The notes beneath the pieces are model-generated. The model ran no database searches, had not been told where the DNA came from, and worked only from the letters and a program-made list of their open reading frames with translations. Source: Nelumbo lutea (taxonomy: Eukaryota; Streptophyta; Magnoliopsida; Proteales; Nelumbonaceae). From it: a DNA stretch of 64,000 bases. The position numbers and the translations under genes were made by a program. Location: NCBI GenBank assembly GCA_022828595.1, contig JAKGHH010000002.1:43804222-43868221 (forward strand). The letters are read 5' to 3'. Shown here one piece after another: positions 24,101 to 33,068 of the stretch. Position 1 is the first letter of the stretch; every line of letters starts with the position of its first letter.

Positions 24101-24607
24101 TTTCTTTTTCTGGTGGGGTGGGGAGATTGTTGAAGCAGAGTGTTGTCATCAAACCCAAAAAATTTATTTTATTACAAAAACTGAGTTTTCTGATAGGAAT
24201 AACTTATCAACATTGGATTTTTGTGCAATTGCTTTTTAATTGGTTGTTGCTGTCTGTTGGCAGTTTCGTGAAATCCGAGAACTTGGGTGGTTTTTGCCAA
24301 TGTGGTTGTTAACAACTGCCACATCAGAAAAAAGAACAAATCAACCATTAAATCCCCTTGTTTCATTTTCAAGGGATGAAAAGTACCTGCGGAGCTGGTT
24401 GCTGATGTTATTTTTTCTTTATGCTTGCAGGAATTTATTAGTAATCACAAAGAGCCGGTCACAAACAGCTACGGCAAAGTTGACAGCGGGTTGAGGTCTT
24501 ATTCTCAGTTGAACAATACGTCCTATCCTTCATCTTCCTTGTCAACACAAGCATTTGGTGGGTATGGATCTTCTGGTGTCGGAGGGTACAGCAGCTTCAG
24601 GCTCTAA
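5930..24607 (+). CDS. FLK/PEPPER-class multi-KH RNA-binding protein, 3' five exons (5'-partial)
   Basis: Exons 5930-6188, 17146-17294, 17379-17639, 20019-20213 and 24431-24607 join in frame (phases 0,1,0,0,0) into 346 residues plus a TAA stop. Residues 1-30 are the second half of a KH domain ([11 protein letters not shown] and its closing helix). Residues 49-125 are a full KH domain with GKQG at 64-67. Residues 224-290 are another KH with GIGG at 240-243. A 95-residue linker (WADKTQ..., SLFLDRETQ..., ending APIVTQ) separates the last two, and the tail is Ser/Gly/Tyr-rich. This is the layout of plant poly(C)-binding-type proteins such as FLK and PEPPER, which bind RNA in the nucleus and affect flowering or floral development. 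The exact paralogue is not resolved. The first half of KH1 is absent from 1-5929, so the upstream intron exceeds 5.9 kb. All four visible GT-AG junctions keep the reading frame and all broken sequence lies in introns, so the gene looks intact. Confidence 0.93.
6600..6930. repeat. Degenerate 'AACCGGTC/GACCAGGTCGAG' repeat
   Basis: GACCAGGTCGAGTTGGTCGG and its approximate inverse GACTAGGTCAACTCGG lie close together, with CCAAAACCAAACCG nearby. It resembles the GTTGACC-type hAT elements at 1824 and 55085, but no clean termini or target duplication were found. Confidence 0.35.
7151..8156 (+). pseudogene. LINE ORF1 remnant (DUF4283-like gag protein)
   Basis: Frames spliced by eye give [29 protein letters not shown], then [12 protein letters not shown]..., then [15 protein letters not shown]. 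This is the pattern of the DUF4283 domain in plant LINE ORF1 proteins (the W-V-R-V-x-G-L-P-x-x-x-W core). A stop at 7555 and frame changes break it. A Lys/Arg-rich end (GRRRKKH) closes it at about 8156. Confidence 0.65.
9109..9950 (+). pseudogene. LINE ORF2, AP-endonuclease domain remnant
   Basis: It starts ATG at 9109 with [15 protein letters not shown]. Then come [30 protein letters not shown] and [11 protein letters not shown], matching the endonuclease/exonuclease/phosphatase motifs of plant LINEs (SWNxRGLG, QET, GDFN). Here GDFN is GRDFN. A one-base shift near 9180 and a stop near 9582 disable it. Confidence 0.75.
10022..10347. mobile_element. MITE, 326 bp, inserted in LINE ORF2
   Basis: The ends GGGGCCCGTTTGG and CCAAACGGGCCC are inverted repeats, flanked by TA on each side (10020-10021 and 10348-10349). 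Taking out the element and one TA restores an open LINE frame across the site (...[12 protein letters not shown]...), which supports a TA duplication. Rich in AAGAC and GCATC palindromes. Superfamily not certain: Tc1/mariner by TA, or Tourist-like by TIR. Confidence 0.75.
10411..11782 (+). pseudogene. LINE reverse transcriptase remnant
   Basis: Recognisable blocks: [74 protein letters not shown], then SVLINGAAK, a [18 protein letters not shown] stretch and [15 protein letters not shown] (the xxDD box). The second half then runs [11 protein letters not shown]... to [15 protein letters not shown]. The segment that should hold KLDLEKAYD (motif A aspartate) is missing between about 11140 and 11175, so it cannot be active. 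Confidence 0.8.
12479..12677. mobile_element. Small hAT-like element with GCGCC repeats, in the LINE zinc-binding region
   Basis: The left end CAATGTTTTAAAAGCGC pairs with the right end GGCGCCTTTTAAATCACTTTG. The interior is packed with GGCACAAGG / GCGCCTAGG words. It splits the LINE between CPLCNLAQE and TTNHLFLH. The flanks CACAAGAA and TGCTAGAA match only loosely, so the duplication is eroded. Same terminal type as 18442-19000. Confidence 0.6.
13779..13960. mobile_element. Palindromic MITE ('ACATCTCTGCCC' family)
   Basis: ACATCTCTGCCCCAC...ACATCCCTGCAGTGTATTG is answered by CAATACACGGCAGGGATGTG...GGGCAGAGATGT. It is nearly a full palindrome around 13860-13900. Copies lie at about 45285-45445 (gene-2 promoter) and, truncated, at 53545-53600. 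Target duplication not resolved. Confidence 0.7.
14259..14708. repeat. Foldback: direct plus inverted copies of a 120-140 bp unit
   Basis: Unit A (14286-14408) and unit B (14415-14544) are direct copies: CACATAAAAA..TAATGATTTTATAAC, CCTTTTAAGAA and GGAATGAATGAATGAAC, ending in AATAGGGGGTT. Unit C (14559-14678) is the same sequence inverted. The outer arms AACAAGTCCATG (left) and CATGGACTTGTT (right) extend the pairing. B and C are nearly adjacent, so a transcript could fold into a long hairpin. Confidence 0.8.
15360..16240 (-). pseudogene. LINE 3' fragment, antisense to the KH gene
   Basis: Reading the minus strand from 16139 down gives the end of the RT region ([39 protein letters not shown]). 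RNase H pieces follow ([20 protein letters not shown], then [22 protein letters not shown]). Frames change at about 15920 and 15720. No intact domain. Confidence 0.75.
16314..16584. mobile_element. Tourist-type MITE, 271 bp (copy 1)
   Basis: The termini GGCTGCATTTGGTTGCAGTGC and its inverse GCACTGCAACCAAGCACAACT are flanked by TTA on both sides (16311-16313, 16585-16587). GTGCAAAT words repeat throughout. It is a clear relative of the copy at 39767-40032. PIF/Harbinger-type by TSD and TIR. Confidence 0.8.
16588..17145 (+). other. KH-gene intron, 3' end
   Basis: No repeat or coding segment recognised. It contains 'GCTCCTTAGAAA(C/T)ACTG' twice (about 16840 and 16900). It ends in T/A-rich sequence before the exon-b acceptor. 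Confidence 0.4.
17146..17294 (+). CDS. KH-protein exon b: second half of KH2
   Basis: The acceptor is GGGCTAG ending at 17145 and the donor is T|GTAAGT at 17295. The split Asp codon (g + at) joins exon a in phase. It encodes [19 protein letters not shown] and the long C-terminal helix to LFEKA, completing KH2 after a 10.96-kb intron. Confidence 0.92.
17379..17639 (+). CDS. KH-protein exon c: inter-domain linker
   Basis: The acceptor is TTGACAG ending at 17378 and the donor is CAG|GTTGAT at 17640. It is 87 codons in phase 0 with no ATG-led long ORF. The linker is Ser/Gln/Leu-rich and includes [15 protein letters not shown] and [19 protein letters not shown]. It closes with TSAPIVTQ, which leads straight into the last KH domain. 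Confidence 0.9.
17640..18010 (+). other. KH-gene intron after exon c
   Basis: T-rich intron sequence with nothing recognisable. A short plus-strand ORF from 17920 runs through the tandem duplication that follows and is not a gene. Confidence 0.4.
18011..18186. repeat. Tandem duplication of about 90 bp
   Basis: TTGTTTTTAAGCTATTTCTTGAAGAGAA starts at 18011 and again at 18101. Both copies run through a T-tract to AACAAAC with few differences (ACC/AGC, one-base indel). A simple intronic duplication. Confidence 0.85.
18442..19000. mobile_element. Non-autonomous hAT element, 559 bp, 'GAGGCATATGCC' interior
   Basis: The ends CAGTGTTTTAAAAGGCG and CGCGTTTTAAAACATTG are flanked by 8-bp AAAATAGC (18434-18441) / AAAATAGT (19001-19008), 7 of 8. 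GAGGCATATGCCTC-like words lie near both ends, with a long purine tract (18600-18730) in the middle. The purine-tract ORFs on both strands are artefacts. Confidence 0.82.
19093..19525. repeat. Truncated hAT-like element, 'GGGCC' family
   Basis: The left end TAAGGGTGGTCATTCTTAGCCC matches the TAGGGGTGACCATTC terminus of the 57267-58367 element. The interior has GGCCCAGCCTGGC words on each side of an AT-rich core. The right terminus is missing. Next to it, GATTAAATTTGAATTCCTGTAA occurs twice (about 19531 and 19600). Confidence 0.5.
20019..20213 (+). CDS. KH-protein exon d: last KH domain
   Basis: The acceptor is TGATTCAG ending at 20018 and the donor is CAG|GTAACT at 20214. It is 65 codons carrying essentially a whole type-I KH domain. 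It starts [17 protein letters not shown], has the GIGG loop, then [12 protein letters not shown] and the final helix [13 protein letters not shown]. Confidence 0.93.
20660..21235. repeat. Host element of the nested hAT at 20835, 'CCGATC/TCGGATC' repeat
   Basis: Word-rich flanks on both sides of 20835-21075: CCCGATTAGG, GGATCTGGATCC, TCGGGTCC, CGGATCCGACC. The right end GACAGCCCTA resembles the TAGGG-type hAT terminus. Left boundary not resolved. Confidence 0.4.
20835..21075. mobile_element. hAT MITE, 241 bp, 'CAAGGTTCAAAATATCG' family
   Basis: The termini CAAGGTTCAAAATATCG and CGATATTTAGAACCTTG are flanked by GACCTGAT (20827-20834) / GACCCGAT (21076-21083), 7 of 8. The interior is rich in GTATCGGCC / GATACGCCCC words around a purine core. 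This is the type copy for a family seen at least seven times in the window. Confidence 0.85.
21783..21857. repeat. Short remnant of the CAAGGTTCAAA hAT family
   Basis: It holds TTCAAGTATCGATAC on the left and ATCGATACTTTGAACCTT on the right with little in between, so it is internally deleted. Confidence 0.45.
21858..22489 (+). other. KH-gene intron, nothing recognised
   Basis: Intron sequence with no coding frame or clear repeat. It may contain further eroded pieces of the gypsy scrap that follows. Confidence 0.3.
22490..23400 (-). pseudogene. Ty3/gypsy gag fragment with primer-binding site
   Basis: Reading the minus strand: a tRNA-iMet-type primer-binding site TGGTATCAGAGC at 23390-23379, then broken gag pieces (a [21 protein letters not shown] stretch, a Pro-rich linker). 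The gag/protease junction follows ([16 protein letters not shown], then [20 protein letters not shown]), ending at about 22493. This matches chromovirus-type gypsy elements. No protease, RT or integrase follows. No matching second LTR was seen. Confidence 0.65.
23379..23390 (-). other. tRNA-iMet primer-binding site of the gypsy fragment
   Basis: The minus-strand 12-mer TGGTATCAGAGC is the standard initiator-Met PBS of plant LTR retrotransposons. It lies directly upstream of the gag scraps. Confidence 0.7.
23401..24430 (+). other. Last KH-gene intron, 3' part
   Basis: The first part is probably the decayed 5' LTR of the antisense gypsy fragment (about 23401-23600). The remainder shows no repeat or exon that I recognise. 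It ends in a T-rich tract and TGCAG. Confidence 0.35.
24431..24607 (+). CDS. KH-protein last exon and stop
   Basis: The acceptor is TATGCTTGCAG ending at 24430. It encodes 58 residues beginning [10 protein letters not shown] and ending GGYSSFRL, then TAA at 24605-24607. The tail is low-complexity Ser/Tyr/Gly, typical of this family's C-terminus. Confidence 0.92.
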   Translation, partial: EFISNHKEPVTNSYGKVDSGLRSYSQLNNTSYPSSSLSTQAFGGYGSSGVGGYSSFRL

Positions 24608-25028
24608 ATGGTAACCTAGTTTTATGCTGGCTTTTTTTTTTTTATTCTGACAATGATTAATCCTTTATCTATCACTGTTATGTTTAGTCGATTCCATGTA
24701 GAGCAGTTATTTTTATATGCTGGTTTGTAAAGTTAGAGATTGAAGAACCTCCACGTTTCCTGGATTGGTTGGTGGTCAGGTTGGTTCGGGTGGCTGGTTC
24801 TACTTGTACTGTTTTTGGACCATGGGAAAGAGGAAAATGTTTAATGATGATAGTGATTTTATTTATGCTTTCTCTCTCTCACACACACACAACACTACAT
24901 TTTTTGTACTTTCTTAGGTTACACATGATATGGGTTGGTCTCGGTTGCATTCGGGTTGTAGGCTAACCTATCCACTAACCACAGAACATCTATTTGTAGG
25001 TCAACCCATACTTTTAATCTCTGCATCA
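24608..25028 (+). other. Probable 3' UTR and downstream flank of the KH gene
   Basis: T-rich sequence after the stop, with a short CT/CA microsatellite near 24875-24892. No clear AATAAA signal was picked out, so the transcript end is not placed. Confidence 0.4.
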
Positions 25029-25250
25029 AGGTTCAAAATCGATAGGCCAATATGCCGGTGGCTGAATTGGTACTATTTCTTTTTAGTTTTTTTATTTTTT
25101 ATTTTTTTCTGAAATCGTTTCAAGGGGCCCGGTTTAGGTCTCCATCCCCTGAACCAGTCAGACCAGTCAGACCCCCAATACACACTATAGGGGCGTATCG
25201 GTGGGGTCCTGGAATGATACGTGTCGATATTCATTGGTTTCAACTCAAAA
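25029..25250. repeat. Partial hAT MITE, CAAGGTTCAAA family
   Basis: The left terminus CAAGGTTCAAAATCGATAGG is clear, and GATACGTGTCGATATTC marks the far side. The right terminal bases are lost. Located just past the KH gene's 3' flank. Confidence 0.6.
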
Positions 25251-26812
25251 AATGCCTGGATTGCAAGCCAACCTAACTCACCTATGCTTATCCATTGGAA
25301 TTTTTAAAATTATGTAAACCCATCATCAATGAGAACAAAACCTTTGGAATTTTCTCATTAAAAAAAACGAGCAAGGAAAAAGGAAAAAGGAACAACATAC
25401 GGTTTGCGTCAATCCATTTGCCTGCAATCGACTAATAAAAACAGAATTCTAACCTTTGTTCATAGTGCCACATGGCAGAATCTACGTGGGTCGACCTACA
25501 CCTGTTAACTGACCAATTAATAAAAAGATTTGTAAGCTTTCATTCTAAAATCGGTTTGCGTCAATCTCCATGCCTAAATCAACCAATTCTAGTCATCTAT
25601 CATAAAAAGGAAAAAATTAGAAAAGAGAGTTCTTTCATATGTCTACTGCTACTTGTAGAACCAGGTTGGGTCAACCGTATATCTGAAGTTGACTATATAT
25701 ATATATATATATATGATCTTTCAAAAATAATAAATTTCCACCAAAAGAGCAGAAATTGCATGGTAAATAAAAAAACCGAAAATTTTTCTAAATAAAATTA
25801 TATTACATAGGCCTATATTATAAATACCAGAAATTGAAGAAAGACTTGCAATAAATTTTAGATACACATGTAATTATCTAAATGCACTAACATTACGACC
25901 TGTTCATCATTTCTTGTGAAAATTAGATGACATTAGGACATTTGTGTCATTTCAAATGACACTTAACGGTTGGTTAATGGTAGGTATTGTATTGACACAT
26001 TTTGAAAGTTGAGTACTGAATTGTCTATTTTACAGTGGACCAAAGTGGCACTAGGCACAATGTACAGGGTACTAATCGAGAGCTTTGCCTATTTTTTTAC
26101 ACCCAATGAATCCTCATATTTGTGAAGAAATATGAATTTGATTCGATATTTGGTGGTTTCTTGAAGCAATTCATCGAATGCTTCATCTATTCAACAGGGG
26201 AGGAAGAAGAAACTTCGTTTGAAGATTTTTTCATTCAATGTTGATCTAATTTTCAAAAAACAAATTATTATTTTTTAATCATAGCCATCTATTTGATGTC
26301 ACTAACTACAACAAGCGTCGCCATTAGTGTGGTCTTTTAATAGAGTGATTGTCTACCATGTTCATGTGCTCTGCAACATCAAGAGGGAAAGAGAGCAAGA
26401 GATAGGGAGAGAGGAAGAGAGAGAGAAAGGGACTAAGAAACAAAGAATGAAAAAACAATTGTATGTAAAAAATAAAAAAAAAAGGAATGAAAAAACGGAG
26501 ATTAACATTAAAACTTATAAGTTGCAATGGACCAAAACAAGAGAAGCTGCCAAGAAGAAATGTTGCAGTGTAAGAATTGAGGAATAAGATGAATAGTAAA
26601 TTAAAGTGATTGAAATGAAAAGAACAAAATAATTAATGAGATACAGGCCTTTTGATAAAAATATTAAAATATTACTTAGTTTGTTCCAAAAATCATCAAA
26701 ACATCTGTATTTGTTCAATTGTTTTATTATTAAAATATAATGTATTAAAACATTATTTTATATGAAGAAGAGTGCGATGAGGTAGGTGATATCCCTGATG
26801 CTCTATTGGAGG
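25251..26812. other. Intergenic, low-information sequence
   Basis: A (TA)n run at about 25692-25713 and a GA-rich tract at about 26385-26450. Two short related segments (GGTTTGCGTCAATC at about 25400 and 25554) suggest a local repeat. No gene. Confidence 0.4.
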
Positions 26813-29066
26813 TGTAGACACCCCATTTTGTGCCCTTTAATCTTTCTACATCACTTTGAGCTTCAAGAATGCTTCAACAAACCTCTCAGCCAACTTGGGG
26901 GCATTTTTGGAATTTTACAAAATTTGGGGCCTCAAGAATCCAAGACCATAGGTAAGTAAAGCCCAACAATATAAATCCAGTGGCACCAAGACCACCCGAA
27001 TCCAACACTGTTTACCCCTTCATCTCAAGACATGATGCTAGAACCGATTTCGACCATCCAATCGGGATCATTTTTTATCCAGAACCATACCCCACACAAA
27101 AAATGAAATCCAACATTGCAGATGAATAGATCTCAAAATTCTGAATCCAATAGTACCAAGATCGTCCAATTCCGACACCGATAATCCATCCATCTTGAGA
27201 CCCAAAGCTAAACTTGATCTGGGCCTTCCGTTTGGAATCCTCTTTGCTACAACTTTGAACCTAGGGCATCCCACGACCAAACTTTCCTCTCAAACTCTAA
27301 AACTATCTTAAAATACAAAGGTTTAATCAGTTAAGGAGCTTCCAATCGATCAAAGCAAACATATAAACTTGGAATGTCCAATTTAAGTAAATTGGTGAAG
27401 TTTTCCTCTTATTGCCTTAATTGATTGGGAGAGTCTCCCACAAAGCTGTCTTCACAGTCCTTTCCCTCCAAAAAAAAAAAAAAAATCTTTAAACCTTAGC
27501 TCTTGATTTCCCTTGGCTCTCTATCTCAACCTTTCATTCTCTTCTAAAAAATCTATAAATACCCCATTTCTCACATTCTACACACAATCTAGCTTAGGGA
27601 GAGAACTCTACCCCCATTAACCTAGAGAATAGCCCCCTTCAGCTCCAAACTTTCCTAACCCATGTCCTAAACTCACTCTCTATCATCTTTCACATCCCTT
27701 GGATCCACCCATATTGGTATTAGTGCAAGAAACCCCCACATCGCGCAAATTATCAAGGAAGGAGACAAAACATGTTTAAAGCAACGCTATTACAGTAGAC
27801 ACCACAGATTTTCATCATATCATCTATACATGGGATGCATTCTATATGACTTTTTGAATCCCGTGAGCACTCAACAGTGGATCTATTTGCTTATAATGAC
27901 AATCAGTTCGAATTAGAGTCATTTTCTTTTTCTTTCTTTAGTCAATTTCTTATCCATGCACCCTCATCACATGAACAATAATGTTATTCAAAATAGGATA
28001 GGAACATGTTAATCCTTGTCATTATATTAATGGCTACGTATCAGCCTTTACATGGGGTCCATGCATAGAGAGGGTGTATCGGGGTTTTGACCGATTTAGA
28101 GGTGGAGGAACGTTAACGATACACCTCTACCGGCATATCGATATTTAGAACCTTGCCCCAATGTTTTCTCTTATATAACTTTTAGTCAATCTCATTAAAT
28201 CAGTGTCCTTGTCTTTTTTTTTTTTTATTTCATGGTTCGGTTATTCAATTACCGTGGTAGGTCTTTTTAGAGGGTAGAAAACATAATTCATTGTGTTTGA
28301 AGTATTGGATTTGCTTTGTGGATACGTTTCAATGGGACTTTTTTGTTGAAGATAGAACCATTTAGATTGCATAGCATACTGGACTTCCCAAGCATTTGCT
28401 CTCACATGCTTATGAACTTTTATTTATTTTATTTTATTTCGGAATCAATTTGCCTTCACTTTGGATTAAATCAGCTCATGAATCACATTGATTACATACT
28501 TAGGGAGTTTCTTATTGAACCACATTTAAATTTTGGGTATTTCTGCATTTGTCAAAAATTTTCCATTCTTGCCTATTCTAAATATGCAGTGCGATTCTTA
28601 CATCATTCAACATACATTTCTCTTTGAATTTGGTCCTTAGGATAATAGGTTATTCCTTGCCATCTTGCACCATTTTTTTAAGTATATAATTGATTTGTTC
28701 ATACATTATCCGATCATGTAGTTATGGAAGTTTGCCATTGGAACATTTTATCTTTGCTTGCTTCTAGTATTTAATTTTGTTTGAATAATTAGAATTGCAA
28801 CTCTGTGTTCGTTCTCATATGATAATATTTTATATTTGATGTGTGTGTTATTTGAATTATATTCAAGTCTAAAATTTTGAAAATTTCATTGTAATTGGTA
28901 AAGTGAAGGCTAGTTTAATCGAGCGAGTGTGGGGTGCTTAACACCTTCTTGCACCGTACTATGGCCCATCTCATCCCTTTTAGACAACAAGTCACTAAGA
29001 AAACCTTAACTTTTTTTTTTTTGAAAAATCCTGAATTTTCCTAAATTCTTAAATTCCCAAAATTTT
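26813..29066 (+). mobile_element. Putative solo LTR of a Tat/Ogre-like retrotransposon
   Basis: It starts TGTAGACACCCCATTTTG, a start typical of large plant Tat/Ogre LTRs. It ends just before TGGCGACTC (29070-29078), which matches the first bases of the tRNA-Arg-type primer site used by that group. It is about 2.25 kb, AT-rich and without ORFs. A truncated CAAGGTTCAAA-family hAT piece lies inside at about 28030-28156 (right end CGATATTTAGAACCTTG). No second LTR and no target duplication, so this is a tentative call. Confidence 0.42.
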
Positions 29067-29616
29067 AGATGGCGACTCTAACTCCATATTCCATTTGTGC
29101 CTCCTCTTGGTCGGATAGCCACAGGAGGATTGTGCATCATCTTTGTGTTATTTGGTGGGAGAGTTCTCCTTTACTTATTTGGGCCTCCATAGTGGGGAAA
29201 AAGCTTCGATCTCCTCTACTTGGCAACCAGTTCTTAATGATTAATAAAGAATTGGCAGGTTGAAAAGGAAGGTATCTACCTCTTGTCGGAAGGGTATTAT
29301 CCAATCTGTCGGTTTACTACCTTTCACTTTTAAAGGCACCATCTACTAATGATAAACTCAATTCAAAAACTACAAAAGGACTTCCCGTGGGAAGTTAAAT
29401 GGGATAAAGTATTCAATAAAGGTTTTCTTTTGACAAAAATTGTTATAGAGATTTGGATTGAAGAGGGAGGTACTTCGGAGAAGAAGGGTGGTGTCTTTCA
29501 AATATGGGTTTTTGGATTCAGATAGGAATCTAGAGAAGTGAAGACATCTTATTGAGTAAGTGCGTGGAAAGGAATTATGTATTTCCAATCATTTTTTCTT
29601 AATCTTGCGTCTTTTA

Positions 29617-29735
29617 GGCTCAGTTTGGAAGACGTATAAATACAAATATGTATACTGCAAATTCCTACAAAATAATACAAAATGTAAGGTTTTGCATTGT
29701 GCATATTTGTATTTCTACTCCCTCCAAATTGAGCC
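29617..29735. mobile_element. Small Tourist-type MITE, 119 bp
   Basis: The termini GGCTCAGTTTGGAAG and CTCCAAATTGAGCC are inverted, with TTA on both sides (29614-29616, 29736-29738). ATACAAATATG words lie near each end. Same family as 39667-39763. Confidence 0.78.
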
Positions 29736-29821
29736 TTAGATTTGGTGATGGTTCAATAATTAAATTTTGTGAAGATGATTGACTAGGTCTAAAGAATAGC
29801 CAAGGTTTGAAATTTTGATAC

Positions 29822-30394
29822 TATTGGGGTCATGGATGGGCTTGCACAGAGAGACACATGGCTGCCCATTCATCGCCCAACCACGTCAGCATAACCCAAC
29901 TGAGCTATGTTACTATCGTGGTCCCCCACCTTATCCCTCCAACCACGTCAGCTACACACCACGCAGATAAGCCTGACTATGGATAAAGGTGGAAAGACAA
30001 CTCCTCTGAGGAGTAGGACTCTACCATGGTAATCTTGGTGGAGAGCTCTATCCCGATTATCCCGGAACCCTAATCCGACCAGGAGACGGACCTCCGGCTA
30101 TAAAAAAGTATTCCATGCTCAAGGTAGGGGATTCGATTCCAACTTCTAGCACCTACACTGTTCCTTTGCTCAGACCAGCACCCTCATTGCTCGGCCCGAC
30201 CATTCACTTTCCTCTCACTAACTTGAGCGTCGAAATGTCTACCCGGGGATGACTCATCGGGCCTCTGACTTCTTCTCTTGATCGCAGGTTGCATAGCGCA
30301 GCACCGTCCTTGTAAGCTCAGCATCGCCCAATCAACAAGGATTATCTAGTTGCTCTCCTCAGTTCATGCATTACCTCGGATTGAGCAACATTAG
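29822..30394 (+). repeat. 5' LTR
   Basis: 573 bp. Matches 32460-33068 along its length, including ACCCCATGCCACG-type and CTATAAAAAGTA (TATA-like) segments near 30101 (copy near 32775). Confidence 0.85.
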
Positions 30395-30477
30395 ATTGGC
30401 GTCGTCTGTGGGAATGCACAAAAAGCCGTCCCAAGAAAAAAAAAATCATTTGTTGCACAACCTCAAAACTGATCAAG

Positions 30478-31780
30478 ATGTCTAAAAACCAGTTCGAACG
30501 ATCAATAGGTCGTTCCCCATCTCAAGAGAACCGACATCACAGTTTCTCGCATCAGGAAGCCCCACCGCCCTTGACCGCAGTGGACCCAATGCAGTTCCGA
30601 GCTATGCAAGAGAAGGTCGACAAGATTTTTGAGTTCATGCAGGCGTTGGGGTCTGCAGTGCCGCCCAACTGGGCCGTCCCCCCTTAAGCCCCGACGCGCA
30701 CGAAGGACAATCCTCGGACCGAGGACCCCAAAGTACGTCAGTCGAATGTGAGGGGAGCACGATTCAAGCGAGAGGCAAGACACAACCCTAAGGCCCACTT
30801 CTATTGTCTGCTCCTGCGAGCAGGATCACCACAGCCAGACACGCCAATCAACTCGGATCCCCGCCAAAGAGAGGCTCAGCAAGAGGATGCCGCCCTTCAT
30901 AGTCTCCATAGCTGAGTCAAGCTCAGTGAAGGACTGCCCTGTACGACCTAAGAAGGAGAAGGCCACCCACAATGCAGCCCCAGACGACAGAGACGCCGAG
31001 ATCAAAGAGCTCTGGCAACATTTAGAAGAACTGGAACACACTCGGACCTACAAGAGTGTGACGCCTGCCATGGACCAGCCAGCATGGGCTGTTGCGCATA
31101 TCATCAAGGAGCTACCCTTCACCCAAGACATCATGGAAGAAGTGACCTCCACTGGATGCCCCCCAGTTTGACAAATACGACAGGAACACCGACCCTTTCG
31201 GCCATGTCGCAGCACTCAAAGCTTAGATGATATTTGCGGCGCGTCGGAAGGATTGATGTGCAAAGCCCTTGTAGCCAACCTGCAAGGCCTAGCTCTGGCG
31301 TGGTACTCCTCCCTGCCGTCATTCTCCATAACGTCATGGGACCAACTAGAGACCCAATTTCTAGCGCAGTTTACTACTAGACAGAAGCATTGAAAAACTT
31401 CGGCCAGCCTCATGCAAATCCGATAGAGGAAGGCGGAGACCCTCAGAGATTACCTGGCAAGGTTCAACAAGGAGGCACTCCGGGTCAGGGACTTGAACCA
31501 ATCAGTTACAGTTACGGCCATACAGCATAGCTCCGCCCTTCCCTGTTCAACTTCTTCATCTCAAAAAATCCTCCTCAAACGCTATCCGCGCTAATGAGCC
31601 ACGCACAGAAATATATCAACGCTAAAGAGACTTAGGCGTAGCTCAAAGAGGAAGATGAGAAGCCCGACAAGAAGAGGAAGAGTACCGACGAGATGAAAGA
31701 GACATATCAGGCAACCTACAGAGTTGAGGAACGAGAACCACCGAGCAACCTACCGAGCAACCCGCCAAGCAATTCGCCGA
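30478..31780 (+). pseudogene. Degenerate gag of the LTR retrotransposon
   Basis: The N-terminus MSKNQFERSIGRSPSQ at 30478 stops at 30685. Later frames give AWAVAHIIKELPFTQDIMEE, a FDKYDRNTDPFGHVAALKA-like segment (about 31166-31224), LVANLQGLALAWYSSLPS (about 31268-31320), then WDQLETQFLAQF and LRDYLARFNKEALRV. This is the retrotransposon gag core. Stops and frame changes throughout. The 3' part (31600-32460) is Ser/Asn/Gln-rich repeats with no pol. Confidence 0.72.
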
Positions 31781-32459
31781 GCAGCCTATCGAGCAATACC
31801 AACTACCTTCCTCGCGAATGACACAAAGGGAGGGGTCCCCCCCTTTCTTTTATAACCACTGGGGGGCATGGCCCGATGAGAGATCAATGGTATAGATAAA
31901 GCACCTCTGGCAACCATGGAAGACCAATCGACGCGACCAATGATGCATGCGTAAAGCATGGAAAACCAAGGTGATGCCCCCGACAGGCAGCGATTACGAC
32001 CATTAATTGTGCTAGTTTGACCCTCAGTGCCAATCCAACCACCGCCGCGGATCCTCGGCTGGGCCGCTCAAGAACGTCGACCCAATCAGAATGCCCAGTA
32101 CCGACCTCAACCGAGCCTCGATGCCAAACAAGGCTATAGAGCCGCACAATAGTTCGACCGAGCATTCCCCTTCCTCGACAGTAGAACTGGGAGAGTGGTT
32201 CGGGAACCAAAATTTTGGTTCTTATTTAAGTTCTACAGCCGACAATCAGAGGACTCCTTGGCAGCAACCATCACTGCGTGGACAAGACAACAACTCAGAA
32301 GTTCCTCGGCAATGACCAACACTGCACAAACAAGACAACAACTCAAAAGTTCTTCGGTAATGACCAACATTGCACGGACAATACGCATGCTCGGAAGTTC
32401 CTCAACTGAGCAACGAACCAAGAGAACCTCGTCCCTCGACTTTAGAACTGGGGGAGTGG

Positions 32460-33068
32460 TGTTGGGGTCATGGTTGGGCTGGCCAGAAAGACATGTGGCC
32501 GCCCAGTCATTGCCCAACCACGTCGGCATAGCTCAGCCACGTCAGCTCAGCTCAGCCACGTCAGAATAGCTCGGCTGAGCTATGTTACTGTCGTGGTCCC
32601 CCGCCTTATCCCTCCAACCACATCAACTACATGCCACATGGATAAACCCGACTATGGATAAAGGTGGGAAGACAATTTCGCTGAGGAGTAGGACTCTACC
32701 CCGGTAACCTCGGTGGAGAGCTCTATCTCGATTATCCTGGAACCCTAATCCGACCAAGAGACGAACCCTCGACTATAAAAAGGTACTTCATGCTCAAGGT
32801 AGGGGATTCAATTCCAACTTCCAACACCCACACCGTTCCTTTGCCCGGACCAGCACCCTCATTGCTCGGCCTGACCATTCACCGCCCTCTCACTAACTTG
32901 AGCATTGGAGTATCTACCCGGGGACAACTCCTCTGGTCTCTGACTTCTTTTCTTAATCGTAGGTTGCATAGCGCGGCACCGTCCTTGTAAGCTCAGCACC
33001 GCCTAGTCAATAAGCATTATCTGGTTGCTCTCCTCAATTCATGCACTACCTCAGATTGAGCAGCATTA
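32460..33068 (+). repeat. 3' LTR
   Basis: 609 bp copy of 29822-30394, with an added AGCTCAGCCACGTCAG repeat near 32525-32570. It ends GCAGCATTA just before the GATAT target copy. Confidence 0.85.

Larger units (their letters stand above)
29822..33068 (+). mobile_element. Non-autonomous, gag-only LTR retrotransposon, 3.25 kb
   Basis: The LTRs are 29822-30394 and 32460-33068, both starting T(A/G)TTGGGGTCATGG and ending GAGCA(A/G)CATTA. The primer site TTGGCGTCGTCTGTGGGA begins at about 30396. A purine run (CTGGGGGAGTGG) precedes the 3' LTR. The target duplication is GATAC (29817-29821) / GATAT (33069-33073), 4 of 5. The 2.07-kb interior carries only broken gag; no RT or integrase. The LTRs differ in length (573 vs 609 bp), the 3' one having extra GCTCAGCCACGTCAG repeats. 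A small gag-only (LARD/TR-GAG-like) element. Confidence 0.85.
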
